Shown: one piece after another, positions 45,961 to 58,813 of the stretch
Numbering within the stretch: position 1 is the stretch's first letter
How the letters are laid out: each line of letters begins with the position of its first letter
Assembly: GCA_037179335.1 (NCBI GenBank)
Contig: JAKZHN010000002.1
Coordinates: forward strand, 1,550,001-1,614,000
DNA: 64,000 bases
From: Cyclaneusma minus
Lineage: Eukaryota > Ascomycota > Leotiomycetes > Marthamycetales > Marthamycetaceae
Reading direction: 5' to 3'
The notes under the pieces: model-generated
What the model saw: only the letters and a program-made list of their open reading frames with translations
Databases searched by the model: none
What the model was told of the DNA's origin: nothing
Program-made: the position numbers and the translations under genes

Positions 45961-48730
45961 ATAAAAGCTATGCAAATTAAATTGAAAAAATTAAATTAAA
46001 TTTAATTAATATATTGCTAAACATAGCAAATTTATTAGTAAATTTAAAAAACAAGATATTATATTGAAATATTTTATAGCAAATTCAAAATATTATAAAT
46101 TGCTTATTGGCCTTTTTTAAATAAATGCAATAAAATATTTGCTGAATATTAAATGCAATAAAATATTTGCTGAATATTAAATTTAATAAAATATTTGGCG
46201 TTGCTAAGCCAAAATAGGAATTTTTTAAATAAAAGGAGCAAATATTAAAATAGAAATTGCAAAAAAGAAAATTTCGATTTAATAATTTTTTTAAGTTTTT
46301 TTTTTTTTATAATATATAGTTGCTTTACTAAAATAAAATATAGCAAAACATAGCTTAGCTAAAATTCTAATTTTTTGAGCTTAATTTTTATATTATAAAA
46401 ATTATATAATAGCAAAATATTAAAAGCTTTTTTAAAAAATCTATAGCATTAAAAATCCAAATAATATAGCAATCGCTATTTTAATAGCCTTTTCTTAAAA
46501 AGCTTTTAATTTTTTTTAAAATAATAAGCTTTTTAATAGCATAGAAAAAAGATATTTATATTGTCCTAATTGTTTCCTTTTTTAAAAAAGAATTAAAAAT
46601 TGCGCTTTATAGTTTTAGCGCTAATTTAATAAATCTCAATACTTGGAAATTTTTTGATTCTTTTTTAAACAAAGAATTCAATTTAATAAATATAAAACTA
46701 TTATTAGCTAATTTTTGCTGTATAAATTTGAAAACTTTACATATTGCAATATATTATATAAGCGCCGTTTTAAGCATAAAATCATTTTTTTAAATATTTT
46801 AAAAACAATTTTCGCTTTAATTTTCTTGTCTAATATTGGGTCCAATTCGCTTTCAAAATCTTTATTTCTTTTGTATTAAAATGCTTATTTTTACTATTAG
46901 ATTTGCAAAGCTAATAGATTTTGCAATTACAAAAATCTAATAGCATTTAATACTACTATTGCTATTTAAATTTAAAATTTAATTTTTAATTTTTTAAATT
47001 AATAATAAAAAAAAGAATTTTTACAAACCATCTATTATTAATAGTAAAATTTAAAAAGAATATAAATAATAATAAGTTTTTTGCAATTTCTATTAAATTC
47101 ACAAAATAATATTAATATATTCAATTGCTAAATAAATGTTTTAAAGTCAAAAATGGCTTGCTATATTGGTATTTATAAAATATAATAATTAAACTCTATT
47201 ATTAATAAAGATATTATATTAATTAAATGAGCAAATTCGCTTAGAAAACAAATTTCCTTTCAATGCTGGTTTTTTCCAAAACTTTAAAAATTAAATAGTA
47301 ATCAAAGTTGGAATTAATTTAATCAATATAGCCTTTTTTTAACAAGCTTATTAAATTTAAAATAATTAAAAGCCCAGTGTTTAACGTTATTGTATTTATA
47401 ATCATAGCTATAATTTTATTATTATTATTAAATTGCTAAAAATCTTTATAATTGCTTTAATAGCTTTTTTTATAAAGCCGTTTTTAATATTCTTTGCAAT
47501 TGAATTCAAAATTTCAACTTTATTAATTTTCTCGGCCCTTTATAAAGCAATTGAAAATATTTATATTATATATTTCTTTTTTTACTTTTGCTATTGCAGC
47601 TATTAAAATTAAATTCGTATTCTTTTTAAAAATAAGCTTTTATATAAATAGCCAATATATAAATAGTATTATAATATAAAATTCTAGCTTTTTTAAAAAA
47701 TTTATAAATATAAAAGGTATTTGCAATTGCGTATATTAAAATAAAAATAAAAGAAACATAAAAAATCCTTGTAAATATTAATATTGGATATACTATTCAA
47801 TTAAGAATTGCAATAGAAATTTGCAAAACAAAAATGGAATTTGTTATTTTAGCGTATTTAAAAAATCAAATAAAAATAGCGGATATTATTATATTTAATA
47901 GAAAATTTAAAACAAGCGCAAAAGAAATTATATATCAAGTTTTTAATGATATATTTTTTCAAATATTATAGCAAGGCTAAAAAATATAATTGGCCTTTTT
48001 TTAATTTAAGATACAATATAAACTATAGCAGCAATACCAATAAAAAGATAATTGGTATTAATAATTAATTTGTTTTTTATAGCAATATACCAAATTTCAA
48101 ATTTGGGCTTAAAGCTATTATTAAATTTATTAAAATTAAAAAATTATTTAAAATAATCAAATTTAATAAAAATGCAGAATTAATATAAATTATTATTTTA
48201 AAAGCCAAAAAAAGCCATTATTATCGCCAGGGTTATTGTTTAAAAAATCTTTATTATTATTGCCATTATTTTCCGCAGCGATATAATCGGCGGCGATTTT
48301 GCAAGCTTTATTGGCATTAATAAAATATTGGAATTAAATTGCAAAAAAACTAAAAACCTTTTTAATTTTATAAATAGCAAAGCGAAAAATACAAAATTTA
48401 TTACAATTTGTTTTAAATTGCGTGTAAGAATTATTTTTATTAAAAGCATTAGGCATTTTTAATATATTAAATCTTTTAAACTTTTGAAAATTAATATTTA
48501 ATTTTAAAAGCTATTAATATAAAGCTTTTAATTCGTTTTTAACTTTGACTTTAAAACTAGCGTTTTGCTAAAAGCAATTATTAAAAATTTAAAAATTGCT
48601 ATTATAACTATTGCAAAAAATTTAAAAATAATTACTAGGCTTTTGCTGCAAAATTAGTAATTGAAGCTTATTTAAAAAAATAAAAAACAAATATAAAAAA
48701 TAATAAATAAGTTAGCAATAGTAATAAAAT

Positions 48731-48922
48731 TATTATAAATTAAATTTGAAATTTTAGCCAAAGCTAAAATATAAAATATTATTAATAAATATTTATTACT
48801 ATAAAAAAAGGGTTTTCCGACTATTATAAAAATCAAATTTAATAATTATATAGCACACAAACCACGCTAGGGCTCTCTCGGCTAGCTAGCCGTGGAAAGC
48901 GCTTTGGTCCGGGGCCGTCACA
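48731..48922. repeat. Element 3 right LTR (192 bp)
   Basis: Begins tattataaattaaatttgaa (fully mutated form of the left start) and ends ggtccggggccgtcaca (unmutated). Confidence 0.82.
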
Positions 48923-50899
48923 TTTAGCAAGATCCTTCCCCACCTTGCAAGTTTCAAGGTCCCAAATTTGCGTCCTTTAAATTTAAACCAAACTGCGCAA
49001 TTGCGCACTATAGCACAAAGCCCAACCCGCCCTCCAAGCTAGCTAAAAAGCGATACTACCCAAAACCACCCAATAGCAGCTTGATTTTAAAATACCTTTA
49101 ATTTTCTACTGCTATATTAAATTCATCAAATAGCAATTTTTCAAATATAAATAGCAATAAAAATAAAAAACTACATTTTTTTATAAAAGGCCATTTTTAA
49201 AAAAACCTAAATATTGAAGATTCTAGCACTTATATTTTAAAAATCTTAAATTCCGCTATGTTATATAATACAGCTTTCTTTATAAAATAAGGCTTTAAAA
49301 ATTGAAAATTATAAAGCATACATAAAATACTTTTTAAAAATTAAACTTTATTCATTTTTAAATTAGCAAGAATTAAAATTCAACTATATTTCCATATATT
49401 TTTTAATTTTTATAATATTTATATAGTTAAAAATTTATTTAAAACCACTTTATACCGAACTTTTATAAAATTTAAAAAAAAAATAAAACATAAAATTCAA
49501 ATAAATAAAATAGCCTTATAAATATTAAATTGCTTAAAATAATAGCAATAAAAATAATTAAACAAACTTAGCGCAAATTTAAATACTTCTAAAATTTCAA
49601 TACCATTAGCCAAAGCCATTAAATTTGCAAAATTCAATTAAAAAGCATTTAAAAGCCCATTTCCTATAACTTTTATTCGTTTAATTAATTCCTTTAAGCA
49701 AACTAAAATTTCATCCTTAATTAAAACTAATGAAATTAAGCATTTTAAAACTTCTTCATTCAGCCTTCGCCAAAGATTTAAGCTCAAAAATAATTTATTT
49801 TCTCTAAAAAAACCTATGATATATTATAATTCAGCCACCAATTTCCTAAAATACAATATATTCACAAAGCTTAAAGCATTTAAAAAATATAATAAATTAA
49901 TATAAGCTTATAGCTAAAATATTTTATTCAAATACAATAAAAATATATAAAAGATATTTAGCCTGAAATTTAACATTTTTCTAAATTATTATAATAAGCT
50001 AAAACTTTAAAAACAATATTTCCCTTAAGCATTTGCAATTATATTAATTAACAACGTTATAATTTACTATTAGCAAAATATTATAAATAGCAATATAAAA
50101 GTAATAAATTAAATAAATACTATTAAAAACTATTTTGAAACAGCTATCCAAAAATCAAAATACCTTAACTTTTGGCAAGCCATTTTATTTAAAAAAAGAA
50201 TTGTAAAAAATACTAGGAAATCCTTTTTAAAATATTTAAAATTCCTTTTTAAAAGAATATACAAACTCCAGCAAAATATAAAAAGCATATATTATAAACA
50301 GTTTAATATCCGGGACTATTTACAATTGGCAATTTATAGTATTTCAAAAATCAAAAGTACTTTAAATAAAACGCCGCTATTTTTTTTTTAAAAAATAACC
50401 TTTATATATTATTTAAGATAAAGCAAGCCATTTTAAATAAAAGCTTTTAAACTAGCAATAAATAAAATAGACATAATAATAAAAATAATAGCCACACTAA
50501 TAAATTCCAAAAAAATCAATTCAAATTATTTTCCAAATCCTCCAATTCTTTAAAAAGCTATAATACCTATAAAAAAAGATATTAAATTTATTCCAAACCT
50601 GGCTGCAAATCCTAAAAACATATACTAAAAAGGCAAGCCAAAGCCAAAACAAAATAGCAAAAAAATCAAAATAAAACTGGCCATTTTTTTAGCAATTCTA
50701 ATTTTAAAAATTTTATTTTAAATATTAAAGAAAACAAAAAAAACATCTATTTTAACCACTCAATTACAATAAATCTAATTTATATTGGCAAACAAAAAGC
50801 TCTTCATATAATAAAAAAAGCTAGTAAATTTACAGTATACCAATTTTTTAAACCATATAATTTAACTATAGGCATATTTACAAAAAAGATTTAAAAAAC

Positions 50900-51070
50900 C
50901 ATCTAGCAATATTAATTTAATATATATTAAAGCCCTTTAAATATTATTCAATATAAAGCTAGTATAAAAATTGCCAATAATCTTTTTACGCAAAATACTA
51001 AATTCTATAGTATTTAATATAATAAAATACTAATAAAAACCCATTATAATATTAAAAAAAAAAAACTATC
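50900..51070 (+). pseudogene. Copia integrase remnant (element 1)
   Basis: The + strand reads FNIY*SPLNIIQYKASIKIANNLFTQNTKFY. Under RIP reversal this resembles the copia integrase core with D(I)(W/C)GPL and the (T/A)DD segment. Its + orientation agrees with the RNase H remnant at 58005-58240. Confidence 0.6.
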
Positions 51071-52864
51071 TTGTTTTTAAAAAAACTCTTAATATTCTAA
51101 TTAAGGAACTACCTAAAAAACCAATTAATTTTATTTTGCAAATAGCTATAAAAGCTATAAATAATACAATTAAATTCACTAAATTAATTCATATTTTTTA
51201 ATATTTAAAGCATATTTAAAAATAATTAAAAATTTACCACCCTTTTCTAATATATATAAAAAAGCCAAAGCCATTTAAAAATATAATAAAAAAATAAAAA
51301 ACCTATAATTAAAAATAATAATAATTAATACTATAAATTTACAAAACGGACCAAATATTTTAGCAATAATAAATCTATTTTTAAATTTCAAATCCAAATA
51401 TAAAAAAAGAAAAAATGGCAAAGTTTTTATAGCTTATTTAAAATTAATAACCAAATATATATTCTCCAAATATCTATTGGATCAAAACACTTTAAATCTA
51501 TATTTATTAAATTATATAACACAAATTTTTTTTTAAAAAAAAACTTATTTAATTTTTCTTTATTTAATTTTAAAAGCACTACTCCAGCATTTAATATTTA
51601 GCCTTTAAAAAAGCCTTTAAAAAAGCTTTTAAAAAAGCGATTAAATAAAACACAAAAAAGCCAATTTGTGAAATCTCAATATAGGTAGAGATTTTTTTAT
51701 TTTTAAAGCATCAAAAAAGGAAAGGGATTTTATAATTATAAAAAATGATATTATATGCATGGCTTTTATTTATCCATATAATAAATAGGTTTTGTAAATA
51801 GCTTGTAATTTTTATATTGCTAAAAAAGAAAATCTTTTTTAAGCCTTATAGCAATTTATAAATATAATTAGTATTTTTTTTATTTTAATATTTTTTAAAA
51901 GCTAAATTGGGATATTTCGTTTTTCCAAAGTTTTTTATTTAAAACGATTTTTTATATTTAATATACTTTTGAATTTTTTAAATTAATTTTTTAAAATTAG
52001 TTTAATAAATAATTTACTACTTGTTTTTATTTTTTAATTTATATATAAATTAATATGCTATATTAATATATTTGGATTTTTTATAAAATTCAAAATTTTC
52101 AATTAAAATAATAATATTTTAATCATTGCCTTTTATATTAATATAGTACGGACTTTTACTAATTAATTTATTATAATTTATATTTTTAAATATTTATTTA
52201 TGCTATTGGCTTTATTTGGCATTAGCAATTCTAGCAATATATTTAGCTTTGCAAATTAATATAGCTATATATTTTTTGGCTTTTTATTTAATTATAATAT
52301 TGCTTTTTTAAATAATATTGCAATAAATTCGCTAATATTTTAGCGATTTAAAAATAATTTATAAAACATATTATTAGATATTTTAAATCGGTTGTTAATA
52401 ATGCCTAATTGGCTTAATTTGAAATTGATTTTGTAATTTGAAATTAATTTAAAATAGCAAAATAGGTATATTAGATTGATATTATAATATTTTTATAAAT
52501 TAAATATAAATGGCGCAGATTTATTGGCTGCAAAATAAATATTTAATTGGGTAAATACTATAGCAAATATAAATTTGCCAAATCTTTATTAATAGGGGTT
52601 TAATTTGGCCCGTCTTTTGTTATTTTTTAATGGTATTATTATATTGGTATTATTTATTATAAATATTAAATATAATTGTTTTTTTTTAATTAAAAAGCTA
52701 AATCTTTTGCAAAAGCTATTCACATACTGCTTTTAATTAATTCAAGCAAATTTCAAGCCTTTATTTTAAATAAATTTTATATTAATTTTTTTTTAATTTC
52801 CCTTGGATTTTTGGCAGTAAATTGGTTTATGAATTAAAAATAAAAATAATTAAGCTTGGCAATT

Positions 52865-52905
52865 GTTTCAGCAGCGGCAATAATATTATTAATATAAATT
52901 AAAAT
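52865..52905 (-). pseudogene. Copia RT catalytic core remnant (element 4b)
   Basis: The - strand reads ILIYINNIIAAAETIA, equivalent to the copia Y(V/I)DD box with both Asp changed to Asn by G-to-A. It matches element 4a. Confidence 0.7.
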
Positions 52906-55900
52906 AAATATGCTAATGGTTATTTAAATAAATAAGCAAAAATTGCTAGAGTTTTATTTAAATTTAAATTTAATTATTTTAAATTTAAATAGCAAATTTT
53001 AGTTTTGGGCGATTTATTTTAATTTAAAAGGATTTTTATTTAGCTAAAAAGTATCTCCCAATTGAATTATAATATTTTTTAGCAAAGCTAAATAAAAAAG
53101 CTTATAAAAAGAATAGACTTTATAAAAGCATTGCTAATATTAAAATAATAGTATTGAAGGTTTTTTACACTATAATAGCTAAAAAAATACAAAACGTGTT
53201 TATTTAAATTGTAAAAAAAAAGAAAAAAAAAACCTTATTTTAAATTTAATTAAAGTCTCTAGCTATAAAGCGAGTTTTAAATTTATTAATCCCGCTATTA
53301 AAATTGATTTTCATAATAAATATTTATTTTATAAAAAATAAATTAAAAGCGATATTTATAGCAATTTTAATCCAAATATTATTAATAAACATATTTTTTA
53401 ATTTTTATATAATAGCTTTCTATTATTGGTTTTTATATAAAAAATTGAAAATAGCCTTTTTGTAATTTTTTGACATAAAAATATTATAATTTTGTTTTAG
53501 CAGCTAAGAAAATTTTAAATTTATACAACGCCTTTTTTATTAGCTGCTATAGCTGCAATAAAGTTTTTTAAAAAATGGTTTTATTTACAAATTCTAGTTT
53601 TAATAATATTGCGTTTTGGATATTTGCAGCCATTAATTTTAAAAACCGGTTTTATACCAAAAAAAAGTTATAGCAATATAGGCATTATTTAGCTTTATAG
53701 AGTTATTTATAATAATTCTAGAATTATAGCTAATAAAAATGGATTTATAAAATTGCAATTTTTTCTTTTTTTTATTATATTTAAAAATATCTTTGCAATT
53801 AATATAGGCCTATGCTTTGCAATTTTAAATATAAGTATTGTTTTTAGAAAATTTGCTAATTTATGTGTTTTAAAGCTAATAATGCGGCTAGTAAGTTTTA
53901 ATTCGATTTTGGTTTTATTTTAAATATATATTTCAGCTATAGCAGCCTTTAATTAGAATTTAATTAAAAAGCTAATATTATTTAATATAAATTAAATATA
54001 AATTTTAGCAATTTAAATAATTTTCTTAGTTATTTTATTTTGCCAAAATAAATAGGAAATAATAGTCTCAAATTTAATATTGTCCGCAAAAATTTAATTT
54101 CTCTTTTTTAATTAGCTCCCTAGTATTATTGCATTAAATTTTTTTTAAATTTTTGCCAATTTTAAAAATATTGTTTTGTTAAAAAGAGAAAATGCTATAT
54201 ATATTTATGCGAGTCTTTATTGCAAATGGCCAAAATTTATATATATATTTATTAATAATTTTAAAAAGCTATTTATTGCTATATAAATGAAAAATTTTTT
54301 TAATAATATTAAGGTAAATTAATTTTAGCAATTTTAATTTATAATTAATTAGTTTTTTGAATATTTGCTTTTATATTTTAATGACATCGCAATTTTTATA
54401 ATTAAAAACTAAAAATAGAATTTTGATTTTTTTTTAAAACTGGTAATAATATAAATACAATTAAGTTTTATTAGACAAAAATAAGTATATTTTTAATAAT
54501 ATAAGATATATTTATTTTATATAATTTGCTATTGAGTTCTTTTACAATCCGCTTTTTAAGTGGCTTTAGCTTTAATTTGGGCTTGGCGTTTTTTAAAAAG
54601 CCTTGGACCGATTTTTGAAAATAACTTTAAAATAGATTTTAATATTGGCTATAATATTATATTAAATTGGGAGATTTATAATATATTAGAAATTATACTA
54701 TATTGGAATTTTTATACTATATTAACAATTAGTTTATTTTGCGCTGCAATTAGTATTATATTTAATATATTAGACTATATTATAATTAGCGATATATTTA
54801 ATCTATTAAATTGGATTTGATTTTTTAATATATGTATAGCAGGAATCTTTTTAATAGCTGGCAATGCTATTTGGATATTATTTTAAAACTAAAGAATTTT
54901 TGGTAATTTTTAAAAATTAATTACAAAATTAATAATATATAGCCCTTTTTAAATTAATATTCGAAAAACGAGTTTTTTAAAATAATGGCTTTTGAAATAT
55001 ATAAAAAAAAATTAAATAAGGCAAAAAGATCTATTGGTAAATTCTCCTATTTAAAAACAAATTTATGTTAAAGCCAGAAATATAAAGCATATTTCTTAGC
55101 TTATATTTCTTTTTTTTTATAATTATATTAATTCAATTCATTTTTCTTTTTTTATTGCCTTTTAAAAGCAGGATTATATATATTTAAAAAGCGAAAAAAG
55201 AAAAATTATATATAATATAGTTTTAAAATTGGCAATCCAATTAAACTTAAAAATATTGCTAGCGGCGATGAAATTTTAAATAATATAAATTGTATTTTTC
55301 AAAAACAAATATTATTATTATTATTTGCATTAATATTTGCAATATTTGCCTTTTTTTGAAGAACTAATTATGGCTAATTTAATAATTTTAGATTTGAAAA
55401 TATTTTAAATAAGTTTTTAAACGATTGTAAAAAATAAGCATTTGCAAATATTATAGAATTTGTTATTGTAAAAACAATATGCAAAAAGCCTTTCGCGGTT
55501 TTTAAATTATGCACTATTATTGCTTTTAGTTTAGCGCTAATATAATAATTATTTGGGTTTATTATTGATAATATAGGCAGTTGTTTTAATAAATGCAAAA
55601 AAGTTTTCTTTTAAAAAAACGGAAAAGCTTTTTTTAATCATTAAAAAAAGACTGCTTAATATATTTATTACAATGCTATATTTAAAAGGCAAAAATAAAA
55701 AAAACTATAAAAAAATATTTTTAATATAAATAACAATAAAATTGGAATTTGATTAAAGAAATTTGCGGCAAAAAATAAAAAAATTAATTTAGGTTTTTTT
55801 AATAATTATATTGGATTTCTATTTAAAATTACTAATTTTCCGCAAATAATTATTGATTATTATATTGAAAATAATAATATATTTGCAATTTATTTTAATT

Positions 55901-56600
55901 TATTTTGCTGCAAAGCGTTAAAAATTGGCAAGTTTTTATTTATTTATAAAGCTAAAATAAATATATATTATATATAAGGCTTTTTAATTGTTTGCAATAT
56001 ATTTGGCTTTTTTCTTTGTATTTTATTTAAAATATTGTTTTTTATAATAATAAAATTTTTATTAGCATTGGTATTTAAAATTTAATTAGTAACTGTTTTA
56101 TAAATATATTAGTATATAATTACTTTTTTAATATATACAAAGCTTTAATTTATTAAATATATTTTTATTAATTAAAATTATTTATATTAATTATTATAGC
56201 TAAAATTTAGCGTAGCACGCTTTAAATTGAATATAATACTTTTTATAATATATTTAAATTTTGATTTATTCAATAGCTAGCTAAAATTTAAATAATTAAT
56301 TAAATATTGGCTAAGAAATTAACGGCAATAACAAGAAAAATTTGCAAATCGATTTAAAAACAAAGATTTTTAAAAAGTAAAAAATAAAAATAAAAATAAT
56401 GCAATTGTAGCGCTGTATATTAAGCTTGTATTTATTGCTAAATTGAATTTTAGCATCTATTATTAAATTTATTAAAAAGGTTTTACTAGGCCTAGTATTT
56501 ATTATTGGCCGGTAAAAGGTTTTATATAATGCTATTATTAATTTTTGAGTTTTTAAAAAGGAATTCTTAAATGCGAATTATTTCATTAAAAATCTTAATT

Positions 56601-56769
56601 TGTAAAGTTTTAATATAAATAAAGATTTTTTTATTTTTAAAATATAAAAAAAAATGGATTTTACAATTATAGGAAATAGTATTATATGCATGGCTTTTGC
56701 TTACCTACGTAACGAGTGGGTCCCGTGAGTGGCCCGTGATCCCCGCATCACCAGGAGCTTATTTTAACA
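56601..56769. repeat. Element 4b right LTR (169 bp)
   Basis: Matches the LTRs of 4a. The outer half (56690-56760) is nearly unmutated and GC-rich (gagtgggtcccgtgagtggcc). Confidence 0.82.
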
Positions 56770-58004
56770 CAATTTCTAATATATTTTTAAAAATCTTAAA
56801 AACTGCATTAAAAAGCCCAAAAAAAGCTTTAAATCTGCAATTAAATATCCACCCTCTATTATATAAAAAAGCGCAAAAAAGCGGCCCCTTTTTAAAAAGC
56901 CAAAAAAAACATAATTAAATTTATTAATAATAGCTTTAGTAAAACAAAAAAAACAAAAATTATTAAACAAAAACCATATTTACAATATATCTAATTGCTA
57001 AAAAAACAGCAAATTTTCTTTTTGCGAACAAGCCTAAAGCCAAAAAAAATTAAATCTTGCATTTAAAATATTAAATACTATAAAAATTAATAATTTTATT
57101 GCGATTAAAATTTTCAGATTTAGTTTCTACAATCCTATTATATACACCAAAAATATACAAATTTTTAAACCTCAATTAATAAAAGAAATTAATATAAAAA
57201 GCAATATTTGCTTTTTATAAAAAATCAAAAATAATTATTTATAAATTTATAAACCCTTAAAAAAAGCACATTCTAATTTAACCACCTATAATTTAATACT
57301 ATAACCAAAAACTCATTATTTATATAGCTTTATTTCTTAATTTCAAAAAACAATAATACAAAATTATTGCAAAATTATAAATTAAAAATATCATTCAAGT
57401 ATATTTATAATTCAAAAATAAATTAAAAATATCATTCAAGTATATTTATAATTCAAAAATAAATTAAAAAAACTAGTATTTTACAGCTTATTAAAGAAGA
57501 TTAAAAATAAATATCCTCTTAATATTTTAATTCAAATTCTAAAACCCCTATATAGCTTGGCTAAAATTGGACTATATTAGTAAATTACTTTTAAAGATAT
57601 CTATTTATAATTTAGCATAGGCAAATTTAAAAAGAAAAAATTTACAAAACCGAATTCAATACTAAGCCAAAAAAGAAGCTTATTAGAAACCACCCCCTTA
57701 TATTTAATAGCTATATCCTTACTTTAAATAAACATAAATCTATATATTTACAATTTTTTTTTAAAAAAAACCTACTAAAACCAATTAATCCTATCTCTCC
57801 TATTATAAAGCAAAATTATGTAAAACACAAAGCCTATAAAATTTGAACTAAAACCATTACCTAGCCTAAATACTATTATACCCTTTTAATAAAAGCCAAA
57901 AACAATTAAACCCTATATTAAATAATATTAAATTCCTTAATTAAACTCTATAATAATGCATAAACAATTTTAAAAAAAACAATTATATATATTAAACTTA
58001 AATT

Positions 58005-58240
58005 GCTAAAACTTAAAAGTTTTGCATTCGCTAATAAAAGCTTTGCCAATAATTAAAAGAAAAATTTCCAAATTGGATTTATTATTATTATTGCCAATAA
58101 AAATATAAAAAAAAAATATTTTTACTATTACTAGCAATTTAATATATTAAAGCTTTACCAAATTAAAAAAAATTACCAAAAAAAATACTAACCAATAAAT
58201 CTCTAGCAGCTATTTAAATTATAAATATAGGTATAGCTAT
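58005..58240 (+). pseudogene. Copia RNase H remnant (element 1)
   Basis: The + strand reads SFAFADASFANN*KKNSQIGFIIIIANKN, then a stretch with IKKKYFYYY. Copia RNase H typically has ..DASFANNxDxxSQIG(Y/F)xIxLAD followed by a W-S-S-x-K-(S/C) region, so the fit is good. Stops replace Gln/Trp codons. It supports classification and + orientation of element 1. Confidence 0.7.
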
Positions 58241-58628
58241 AAATACCATTTTCTATAAAATTCTAAAACAATTAAATATTCTTTTTATTTCTATAATATT
58301 GGCTACAAATTTACTTAGCCTATATAATTGTCTAATTAAGCTAGAAATTACAGCTAAAAAGCAATTAATAATTAATATCCTATATTTTCGGCAAAGCTAT
58401 AATTTATAAAAAATTAAAAAAATATAATAAATTAATAAAATAAATAATCCAAATAATGCTATAATTAAATTAAACTATAATAACGCTTTAATTTTTTTTA
58501 TTAATAAAAATACTGTAACGGTTAAAATGCAAAAATAGGTAAAAAAAAATAGAAAAAAATATATAAAAAACGCTAGCGATAAAAATACTAAACTAAAGCC
58601 TAATATTCACCATAAAAAAAACTCCCAG

Positions 58629-58808
58629 TATTGGAACGGCTGGCACATATAGGCACGTGCTAGCGCTAAACTAGCTAGCCCCGGAAGGAGCTCCCATACC
58701 AAACCCTTAAGGTCTGGCTGGCGCGCTCCTCCCTCTTCCTCCATAGACGAATACACACACCCTGAACCCCATTCTACGCGTAGAAACCGAACCCTTAGGT
58801 TCCCGACA
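58629..58808 (+). repeat. Element 1 right LTR (180 bp)
   Basis: Starts tattgg and ends cgaca before the GGCCG duplication. Apart from its first 60 bases it shows little RIP. It equals in length the two separated parts of the left LTR. Confidence 0.9.
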
Positions 58809-58813
58809 GGCCG

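Larger units (their letters stand above)
42968..48922 (-). mobile_element. Ty3/gypsy LTR retrotransposon (element 3)
   Basis: LTRs 42968-43162 (195 bp) and 48731-48922 (192 bp) align with almost only C/T and G/A differences. Flanking CTTAA (42963-42967) and TTTAG (48923-48927) are explained by a CTTAG duplication mutated once on each side. A pyrimidine tract (actccttttccgc) just inside the left LTR complements a polypurine tract, so the element is on the - strand. The - strand RT core at about 45800-45960 is gypsy-like. Total 5955 bp. It interrupts the internal region of element 1 about 480 bases after its 5' LTR. Confidence 0.82.
51667..56769 (-). mobile_element. Ty1/copia element, second copy (element 4b)
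   Basis: Same family as 33851-39040: it starts TGTGAAATCTCAATA, ends TTTTAACA, and has target duplication CAATT (51662-51666 and 56770-56774). The right LTR is 56601-56769. The left LTR ends near 51836 and looks internally shortened. The - strand RT core ILIYINNIIAAAETIA lies at about 52865-52905. A + strand frame at 54560-54820 is incidental. The element interrupts element 1 between integrase and reverse transcriptase. Length 5103 bp. Confidence 0.85.
29158..58808 (+). mobile_element. Ty1/copia LTR retrotransposon (element 1), host of nested insertions
   Basis: The element is bounded by 180-bp LTRs that begin TGTTGG (TATTGG at right) and end CCCGACA, with a 5-bp target duplication GGCCG at 29153-29157 and 58809-58813. 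The left LTR is split into 29158-29240 and 42389-42485 (83 + 97 = 180, equal to the right LTR). Net of insertions the internal region is about 5 kb: 42486-42967, 48923-51666 and 56770-58628. Coding is RIP-destroyed, but copia integrase-like (about 50900-51070) and RNase H-like (about 58005-58240) sequences can be read on the + strand in INT-then-RH order, which fits Ty1/copia. Confidence 0.85.
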
